Translations under genes and position numbers: made by a program
NCBI GenBank assembly: GCA_937892545.1
Contig: CALAFO010000057.1
Location: 1-14,230, forward strand
Origin: Scatosoma sp002474405
GTDB taxonomy: Bacteria > Bacillota > Clostridia > Christensenellales > Borkfalkiaceae
Reading direction: 5' to 3'
DNA: 14,230 bases
Notes under the pieces: model-generated
Databases searched by the model: none
The model's input: only the letters and a program-made list of their open reading frames with translations
Told to the model about the DNA's origin: nothing
Shown: one piece after another, positions 1 to 8,337 of the stretch
How the letters are laid out: the number at the start of each line of letters is the position of its first letter
Position numbering within the stretch: the stretch's first letter is position 1

Positions 1-48
1 TTACGTTATAGTTGGTAATTTCAAAGTTTTCGGTAAAAATTTTTGCCG

Positions 49-77
49 TTGACTTCCGCTTTTCACTGTGCTACAAC
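49..77 (+). promoter_or_regulatory. Putative promoter reading into the truncated recombinase
   Basis: TTGACT at 49-54 and TACAAC at 72-77 are separated by exactly 17 bp, with a TG two bases before the -10 (extended -10). Transcription would start near 84 and run into the recombinase remnant. The bases before 139 do not encode the missing recombinase N-terminus in any plus frame, so this promoter may belong to foreign sequence joined to the remnant. It is inferred from motif match only. Confidence 0.4.
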
Positions 78-138
78 CGCAGACGGAAGGCGATAAATCG
101 GACGGCAAATTAAAAAGTGCCCATATTTTTATGTTACA

Positions 139-1443
139 GTGTACAAATTCGATCGTTTCGGCAGAAACCGCTACGAAACGGCGATACATAAAAAAGAACT
201 CAAAGACAACGGCGTGAAAGTCGTTTCCGCCACGGAGTATCTTCCCGATACACCCGAAGCGATTATCTTTGAAAGTATGCTTGAAGGCTATGCCGAATAT
301 TATAGCGCGGAACTTTCGCAAAAGATTCGCCGCGGCAATAACGAAAGTCGGCGCAAAGGCAATCTTACGGGCGGACGCGTGCTGTACGGCTACAAAAACG
401 TGAATAAAAAAGCCGTCGTCGTGGAAGAAGAAGCCGAGGTCGTGCGATACATTTTCAGCGAATACGCCCTCGGCACTTACGTGAAAGATATTATCAAAAA
501 TCTTACGAAACGCGGAGTGTATTACGGAAAGCACCCGTTTTGCAGAAGTACGGTATACCGAATCTTAAAAAACGAACGCTATTCGGGAGTTTATAAATTT
601 AACGGCGAAACGTTCGATAATATTTATCCGCAAATCGTGCCGCCGGAAATTTACGAAATCGTGCGTAAAAAAGTAAGCGATAATAAATACGGAAAAACCA
701 GTGAAAACGTTGAATATTTATTGAAAAATAAAATTATCTGCGGTTATTGCGGAAAATCAATCGTCGGTGAAAACGGAACGGCGCATACCGGAAAACGAAT
801 GTACTATTATAAATGCGGCGGAAGAAAAAATTCTAAAAACGGTTGTAATAAGCAAACGATTCGCAAAGATCTGCTTGAAAAACTTGTGCTTGACGGCATT
901 ATCGAAGAAATGAAAAAGCCCGGAATTATGAACGGACTGATAGCCGAATTGCTACGAATACAACAAGAAAACAGCAAAGTCAATTCGGCTGTTTTGATAC
1001 TGCAAAAAGAACAAAAATCAAACGCCGCCGCCATTGATAATTTACTGCAAGCCATAGAGCAAGGCGGTACGGCGGCAAGCGCGATGAAACGTTTGCGGGA
1101 ACTCGAAAGCAGACAAAACGACTTAGAAGAACAAATCGCAATAGAAAAAAGCAAATCCGAAATCGCGTTGACGGAATTTCAGATACGGCAATTTTACGAA
1201 GAAGCACTACGGAGTACACCAAAAATGCTGATCAACGCGCTTGTGAAAAAAATCATTTTGTTCGACGATAAAATGCAGATTATATTCAATTCGCCGCTGA
1301 AAAATGCGGAAAGCGAAATAATGAAAGTAAGTCCCGAATACCGGGGCTTTTCTTTTGCGAAAAAACAGATACATATTCGTTATAAAGTGCCGCAACGCGC
1401 CGATCCCGTCAATTTTAACTTCGAGATTATTCTGATGATATAA
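139..1443 (+). pseudogene. Large serine recombinase, N-terminally truncated
   Basis: The 434-residue reading frame is a site-specific serine recombinase of the large (integrase/TnpX-like) type that has lost about the first 60-70 residues. It opens (GTG) in the middle of the resolvase domain at YKFDRFGRNR (residues 2-11), which carries two conserved arginines. The helix-E stretch AEYYSAELSQKIRRG lies near residues 52-66. A recombinase domain follows (about 75-190), then a zinc ribbon with C201, C204, C226 and C236, then a long coiled coil (about 265-345). The start of the family, YxRVSS with the nucleophilic serine and first catalytic arginine, is absent. An in-frame TAA sits at 94-96, and no frame of 1-138 restores the missing part. 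Homology may extend slightly upstream of the GTG (about 124). The protein could bind DNA but should not cut it. It is probably a relic of an integrated element; the window edge hides anything further left. Confidence 0.85.
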
Positions 1444-1509
1444 CGATGAAAAGCGGCTACTTCAACGCATTTAAGCGCGAAAAAACACAAAAATAAACGA
1501 AAACAACAC

Positions 1510-1560
1510 AAAAAAAAACCTGAAACGCTACGTTTAAGTAGTTCGTTTTAGGTTCTTTTT
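1510..1560. terminator. Bidirectional Rho-independent terminator
   Basis: AACCT (1517-1521) pairs with AGGTT (1550-1554). Inside, AAACG/CGTTT and CTAC/GTAG continue the stem around a short loop. Read on the minus strand the hairpin is followed by a run of T (complement of 1510-1518) and ends the tRNA operon. Read on the plus strand it is followed by CTTTTT (1555-1560) and would end the recombinase transcript. It lies directly beside the CCA end of tRNA-Tyr. Confidence 0.85.
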
Positions 1561-1644
1561 GGTGGACAGAGGTGGATTCGAACCACCGAAGTCGAAGACG
1601 TCAGATTTACAGTCTGATCCATTTGGCCGCTCTGGAATCTGTCC
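1560..1644 (-). tRNA. tRNA-Tyr (GTA)
   Basis: Cloverleaf on the minus strand: acceptor GGACAGA/TCTGTCC, discriminator A and encoded CCA (complement of 1560-1562). The anticodon stem is TCAGA/TCTGA with loop CTGTAAA, giving anticodon GTA. It has a long class II variable arm, as expected for bacterial tRNA-Tyr, and a T arm GGTGG-TTCGAAT-CCACC that is fully paired. It is the last tRNA of the operon before the terminator. Confidence 0.96.
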
Positions 1645-1678
1645 GATTAAACGTTGTGCTTTCAAGCTGTGCTGCGGG

Positions 1679-1754
1679 TGGAGCCGGCGATTGGAATCGA
1701 ACCCACAACCTGCTGATTACAAATCAGCTGCTCTGCCTATTGAGCTACGCCGGC
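1679..1754 (-). tRNA. tRNA-Thr (TGT)
   Basis: Acceptor GCCGGCG/CGCCGGC, discriminator T, CCA encoded. Anticodon stem GCTGA/TCAGC with loop TTTGTAA gives anticodon TGT (Thr). The T arm is GTGGG-TTCGATT-CCAAT, which leaves position 51-63 as G opposite A and 49-65 as a G-T wobble. The rest of the cloverleaf is normal, so the gene is probably functional. It is third in the operon. Confidence 0.95.
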
Positions 1755-1758
1755 ATTC

Positions 1759-1834
1759 TGGTGCCTCAAGGTGGAATCGAACCGCCGACAGAGGGATTTT
1801 CAGTCCCTTGCTCTACCGACTGAGCTATCGAGGC
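1759..1834 (-). tRNA. tRNA-Phe (GAA)
   Basis: Acceptor GCCTCGA/TTGAGGC (G6-U67 wobble), discriminator A, CCA encoded. Anticodon stem AGGGA/TCCCT with loop CTGAAAA gives anticodon GAA (Phe). The T arm is GGCGG-TTCGATT-CCACC, leaving 51-63 as C opposite A. It is second in the operon, with only 4 bases to tRNA-Thr and 3 to tRNA-Asp. Confidence 0.95.
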
Positions 1835-1837
1835 ATC

Positions 1838-1914
1838 TGGCGACCCAAACGAGGCTCGAACTCGTGACCTCCAGCGTGACAGGCTGGCGCTCTAACCAAC
1901 TGAGCTATTGGGCC
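1838..1914 (-). tRNA. tRNA-Asp (GTC)
   Basis: Acceptor GGCCCAA/TTGGGTC (G2-U71 wobble), discriminator G and CCA encoded. The anticodon loop CTGTCAC gives GTC (Asp). T arm ACGAG-TTCGAGC-CTCGT is fully paired. It is the first tRNA of the operon, about 32 bases after the predicted transcription start. Confidence 0.96.
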
Positions 1915-1952
1915 GTAGCGACAAAGCATACTCTTTCGCACAACGCCTAACT

Positions 1953-1981
1953 ATAATAAGATATTTTTTCTTTTTTGTCAA
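1953..1981 (-). promoter_or_regulatory. tRNA operon promoter
   Basis: On the minus strand, TTGACA (complement of 1976-1981) and TATTAT (complement of 1953-1958) are separated by 17 bp, followed by the Asp-Phe-Thr-Tyr tRNAs. The -35 box is preceded by AAAAAACGC, the same flank seen at the rpoB promoter. Near-consensus sigma-A promoter. Confidence 0.88.
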
Positions 1982-2081
1982 GCGTTTTTTGCGATTCTTG
2001 CAAAGATTATCGAAAAAAATTTTTACAACGCCTTAAAAACAATAATTTTGAAAAGGAATTTTCTTTTTTACAGCGTTTTAT

Positions 2082-2110
2082 TTGACTTTTCCTCAAAAAA
2101 CGGCTATACT
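2082..2110 (+). promoter_or_regulatory. Promoter of the structured leader / membrane-protein gene
   Basis: TTGACT (2082-2087), 17-bp spacer, TATACT (2105-2110). The expected start is about 2117, which is exactly the first base of the 11-bp closing stem of the leader RNA. AT-rich DNA upstream (about 1985-2080) could act as an UP element. It diverges from the tRNA promoter. Confidence 0.85.
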
Positions 2111-2116
2111 GAAATA

Positions 2117-2303
2117 GCCAAACAAACTTCACAGAAAAACACGGCGAGAAAAATTTTTCGCTCTTATTTTCGTTAGTTTAAATTCAGTAAAAGCGCGGAT
2201 TAGCTAACGGATAGTGAGACATTTTTCACGCTGTGCAGGTTTGTTTGGCGACAATCGAGGTTCGCGTTTTTCGGTGCGTTGACTTCGGTTGGCGCACTTT
2301 TTT
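2117..2303 (+). ncRNA. Structured leader RNA (putative riboswitch/attenuator or stand-alone small RNA)
   Basis: A ~187-nt transcribed region between the promoter and the intrinsic terminator. GCCAAACAAAC (2117-2127) pairs perfectly with GTTTGTTTGGC (2239-2249). Inside, CACAG (2130-2134) pairs with CTGTG (2231-2235). Within this closing helix lie three local hairpins: 2144-2161 (GCGAGAA/TTTTCGC), 2169-2211 (core CGTTAG/CTAACG, 23-base loop) and 2214-2229 (GTGAGA/TTTCAC). An alternative pairs GAAAAAT (2148-2154) with ATTTTTC (2221-2227), giving a rod. I do not see the conserved core of riboswitches I know (TPP, SAM, FMN, glycine, lysine, purine, c-di-GMP, T-box). A 6S-like RNA is possible from size and end pairing, but I cannot confirm it. 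That the structure exists is well supported; its role is inferred. Confidence 0.65.
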
Positions 2304-2307
2304 ATTT
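2274..2307 (+). terminator. Intrinsic terminator directly before the Shine-Dalgarno
   Basis: Stem 2274-2283 pairs with 2288-2297 (10 bp including three G-U pairs) around a C(UUCG)G tetraloop, followed by TTTTTTATTT (2298-2307). The Shine-Dalgarno AAGGAGG of the next gene begins at 2308. A terminator in this place would cap the leader RNA and must be read through to express the gene. I found no obvious antiterminator partner in the leader. Confidence 0.88.
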
Positions 2308-2321
2308 AAGGAGGATTCAAT

Positions 2322-3026
2322 ATGTCGCCCGAACACACCCATGCACAGCAACCCTTACCGGAACAAAAGAAAACACGTATACGAAGAATCGTATTTTTTA
2401 CCGTCTTTTTTCTGACGTTACTTTGGCTTTTTATTTATATCGTAAAGCCTGCAAAAGTCGAAAACGGCAGCATCTCCCCCACCTATTACTCTTCGCTGAA
2501 CCAGACGTCTTGCGAAATTCAAATTGAATGCAATCGCGATGTTTATGGCGCAACGGCGGAAATCAGCTTTCTCGAAGCAAAAAACTTAACCTATGCGATA
2601 GCTACTAAAACCGTGAAATTGTACGGACGAGGCAAGACGTTGACTGCTTACATAACCGACATTCCTGGCAACGTTAAAGATTTCAGAATCAAAAGCATCA
2701 GTATTCAAAAAGACAACGAAAGCAGCCTGTTTATTATTTGCTTCGCTTGCTTTCCGGCTCTCTTGTTTTTTATTTCCGCACTGCTTTTATCTTGTAACGT
2801 GTACTTTTACAACGACAAAAAAATTGTGGTGTATGCGGGGTGGTATCATCACTATATCCTTGTCGACGGTGAAAAATACGACGAACACAACACTATTACG
2901 GCTTTCACGCCCATCATTCTTTCCGCCACGCTTGACGACGGAAGCGAAATAAAAGCCACTATTTCGCTCACCAACCGCATCGCGCTGAAAATTAACGGAA
3001 AACTTTATCAAAAAAGCAAAAACTAA
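2322..3026 (+). CDS. Two-helix membrane protein of unknown function
   Basis: A 234-residue protein I do not recognise. The ATG at 2322 is fixed by AAGGAGG at 2308-2314 with 7-nt spacing. The N-terminus is hydrophilic and basic (KKTRIRR, 16-22), then a membrane helix at about 23-42. An external domain (43-135) contains two cysteines (C64, C70) and is beta-rich in character. A second helix lies at about 136-160. The C-terminal cytoplasmic part (161-234) has a polar beta-rich pattern including YAGWYHHYILVDGEKYDEHN and a later TISLTNRIALKINGKLY segment. No catalytic motif is evident. The gene is monocistronic, sits behind the structured leader and attenuator-like terminator, and ends 87 bases before a bidirectional terminator. 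It is more AT-rich than rpoBC, so it may be a recent arrival. A sensory or envelope role is only a guess from topology. Confidence 0.8.
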   Translation: MSPEHTHAQQPLPEQKKTRIRRIVFFTVFFLTLLWLFIYIVKPAKVENGSISPTYYSSLNQTSCEIQIECNRDVYGATAEISFLEAKNLTYAIATKTVKLYGRGKTLTAYITDIPGNVKDFRIKSISIQKDNESSLFIICFACFPALLFFISALLLSCNVYFYNDKKIVVYAGWYHHYILVDGEKYDEHNTITAFTPIILSATLDDGSEIKATISLTNRIALKINGKLYQKSKN

Positions 3027-3113
3027 TCGAATGTTTCCCGAACATATTCCGTACAAACAGAAATTTTTTGCGCTATAATTTACCGCTCCCGCCTCGTTGC
3101 AACAAATACACTC

Positions 3114-3160
3114 AAAAACGCCTGCGCGCCGTACTTTTTACGGCAACCGCAAGCGTTTTT
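3114..3160. terminator. Bidirectional terminator between convergent genes
   Basis: GCCGTA/TACGGC forms the core of a hairpin with CTTTT in the loop. The stem is extended by TGCG/CGCA and AAAAACGC/GCGTTTTT with small bulges. The T run at 3156-3160 serves the plus-strand membrane-protein gene; the A run at 3114-3118 gives T's on the minus strand for the dehydrogenase gene. Confidence 0.75.
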
Positions 3161-3209
3161 ATCTATTTCCTTTTAAATTTTCCGATGTATTTGTATCCGA
3201 TGCCGGAAG

Positions 3210-4163
3210 TTATTTCACCTCATATTCGCTTTCGCCGCCGCGAATCAGCTGCACCAGCCCTTCAACGCTGCGTTCCACCAGCGTTTCCATCGAATACGCC
3301 GTGTAAAAGCCCATATGCTGCGTTAAAATAACGTTCGGAAATTGCCGCAGGTACGCCATGTCGCGGTTCTGCAGAATATCGTCCGTCTTATTTTCGTGAT
3401 AAATGCCGCGCTCGCCTTTGAAAACGTCCATGGCAAGCACGCCGATTTTCTTGCTTTCCACGCCTTCGATAATCGACGGCACGTCGAAAATATCTCCCGA
3501 AGCCGTATTCACAAGCACCACGCCCTCGCGCATTTTCGCAAGCGTTTCTCTGTCCACGCGGTATTTTTCCGGGTTTTTCAGCTTCGCGGGATAAATGATC
3601 ACCTCGCTTTCCGCATAAAAATCATCCAGATTTCCGCCGTCGTCCTCGCCGTGCACCTGCACGCTGCACCCGATGCCCCGCAATATCTCCGTAAGCCGCT
3701 TCGCCGCCTCGCCTTCGCCCACGACGCCGATTTTTTTCTGCGCCAGAATCTCGCCCTTCAGCGTGTCGATCGAATAATCGTTTACCTGTTGCAGCCAGAT
3801 GGCGCGCTTATATTTTCTCAGCGCCACCAGCGCAAGCATCAGCGTAAATTCCGCCACGGCGTCCGGCGGGAACGTAGAACGGCACACACGGATATTGTAC
3901 CGTTTCGCCGCTTCGTAATCCACGGCGGTTTCTTCGTCGCGCACGGAAAGGAATTTCACGCCGTAAGAAGCAAGCGTTTTCATGGTTTCTTCGCCGAGCA
4001 CGTCGTTGCCGTACAGAGAAACGCCGTCGCAACATTCGCACAAAGCCGAGTTTTTCGGCGAAAAAATTTCTCTGCTTCGCACGCTTTCAAAAATGTACTG
4101 CCGCTGCAAAGCCGAAAGTTTTGTTACTTCGTCCTCCCACAACCCGTAAAAAGCAAGCTTCAT
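3210..4163 (-). CDS. D-2-hydroxyacid dehydrogenase family (D-lactate dehydrogenase-like), catalytic Arg replaced
   Basis: A 317-residue protein of the NAD-dependent D-isomer 2-hydroxyacid dehydrogenase family, closest in pattern to D-lactate dehydrogenases (pyruvate to D-lactate). I chose the ATG at 4163 over one 15 codons upstream because GAGGTGA lies 5 nt before it and MKLAFYG is the normal family start. The nucleotide-binding loop is GVVGEGEAAKR (146-156), with Ala where a third glycine is usual. LAMDVFKGERGIY (243-255) keeps the Asp and Glu (E251) of the active site, and NVILTQHMGFYT (277-288) keeps the catalytic His (H283). The usual NT(S/A)RG motif reads NTASG (219-223), so the carboxylate-binding catalytic arginine (Arg235 in the Lactobacillus enzyme) is Ser222. 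Length is near the family norm of about 330. It has its own promoter and terminator. It may have altered substrate specificity, weak activity, or a non-catalytic role. Confidence 0.85.
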   Translation of the reverse strand: MKLAFYGLWEDEVTKLSALQRQYIFESVRSREIFSPKNSALCECCDGVSLYGNDVLGEETMKTLASYGVKFLSVRDEETAVDYEAAKRYNIRVCRSTFPPDAVAEFTLMLALVALRKYKRAIWLQQVNDYSIDTLKGEILAQKKIGVVGEGEAAKRLTEILRGIGCSVQVHGEDDGGNLDDFYAESEVIIYPAKLKNPEKYRVDRETLAKMREGVVLVNTASGDIFDVPSIIEGVESKKIGVLAMDVFKGERGIYHENKTDDILQNRDMAYLRQFPNVILTQHMGFYTAYSMETLVERSVEGLVQLIRGGESEYEVK

Positions 4164-4168
4164 ATCGT

Positions 4169-4175
4169 TCACCTC
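4169..4175 (-). promoter_or_regulatory. Ribosome binding site deciding the dehydrogenase start
   Basis: GAGGTGA on the minus strand, 5 nt upstream of the ATG at 4163. The longer alternative start at 4208 has no such site and lies close to the predicted transcription start, so the shorter protein is preferred. Confidence 0.75.
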
Positions 4176-4199
4176 GGAAATTGATTTTTTCTTTCTTCC

Positions 4200-4221
4200 G
4201 TATACCAATCCCCCAGTATAC
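4200..4221. promoter_or_regulatory. Possible operator: GTATAC-N10-GTATAC
   Basis: Two self-complementary GTATAC hexamers at 4200-4205 and 4216-4221 are separated by 10 bases (16 bp start to start). They lie just downstream of the predicted -10 of the dehydrogenase gene. This geometry would suit a dimeric repressor; it is not a Rex-type site. Tentative. Confidence 0.3.
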
Positions 4222-4226
4222 TTTAT

Positions 4227-4255
4227 ATTTTACCCGATTCCGCGTAAAAAAACAA
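4227..4255 (-). promoter_or_regulatory. Putative promoter of the dehydrogenase gene
   Basis: On the minus strand TTGTTT (complement of 4250-4255) is followed after 17 bp by TAAAAT (complement of 4227-4232). The -35 is preceded by AAACGC, as at the rpoB and tRNA promoters. Start predicted near 4220, giving a leader of about 57 nt. Confidence 0.5.
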
Positions 4256-4402
4256 GCGTTTGCCCCCTCTCTTCCTGTCATTTTTTGCCTGTTTTACAAA
4301 AATTTTTTATCGCCGCGCTTCAAAACGAATGCTATTCCCGACTTGTTCGCGTTCTCTGTTATAATATCCGTGCTTTTTAAAAGAAGAAAATTATGCGCAA
4401 CC

Positions 4403-4433
4403 TTGACATTAACACCGATTAAAGTGTTATAAC
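4403..4433 (+). promoter_or_regulatory. MerR-type promoter/operator without an obvious target gene
   Basis: TTGACA (4403-4408) and TATAAC (4428-4433) are separated by 19 bp, longer than the optimum. The spacer contains the dyad TAACAC (4410-4415) / GTGTTA (4424-4429). A 19-bp spacer with an internal dyad is the hallmark of promoters activated by MerR-family regulators. Downstream on the plus strand there is no gene before the rpoC terminator at 4490-4525. A nine-codon ORF (ATG at 4393) overlaps the site but is unlikely to be meaningful. It may be a remnant of a deleted gene. The rest of 4209-4490 holds only the dehydrogenase promoter and an isolated TATAAT at 4360. Confidence 0.45.
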
Positions 4434-4489
4434 GAAATCCGCCAACGTGTTCAGCCCCGTATCTTCCACGGAATGCGGGAGCCATTTTA

Positions 4490-4525
4490 CGAAAAATCAC
4501 CGAGTTCCGAAAACGAAACTCGGTG
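4490..4525 (-). terminator. rpoBC operon terminator
   Basis: CACCGAGTT (4498-4506) pairs with AACTCGGTG (4517-4525). Read on the minus strand the stem extends to 12 bp with a TTTT loop and is followed by ATTTTTCG. It lies about 25 bases past the rpoC stop codon. Confidence 0.88.
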
Positions 4526-4550
4526 AAGTCGTTTTATTGTAAAGCCCGGA

Positions 4551-8321
<3,771 letters not shown>

Positions 8322-8337
8322 TTTCTAATCTCCTTAA

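Noticed and set aside
1559..1867. Short plus-strand open frames (102 and 83 codons)
   Set aside because: They are translations of the antisense strand of four clear tRNA genes.
2102..2119. GGCTAT/ATAGCC hairpin over the leader promoter
   Set aside because: It includes the -10 box and lies mostly before the predicted start, so it would not form in the RNA; a weak operator is possible but unsupported.
2117..2303. T-box or known riboswitch class for the leader
   Set aside because: No GGGUGG-ACC antiterminator motif, specifier loop, or other conserved core that I can recognise.
3068..3331. Small plus-strand frames after the membrane protein, with TATAAT at 3074-3079
   Set aside because: No -35 box, no ribosome binding site, and the frames cross a terminator hairpin and the end of the dehydrogenase gene.
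3342..4184. A 280-codon plus-strand frame over the dehydrogenase gene
   Set aside because: Shadow of a recognised protein on the minus strand; His/Phe/Arg-rich composition typical of antisense translation.
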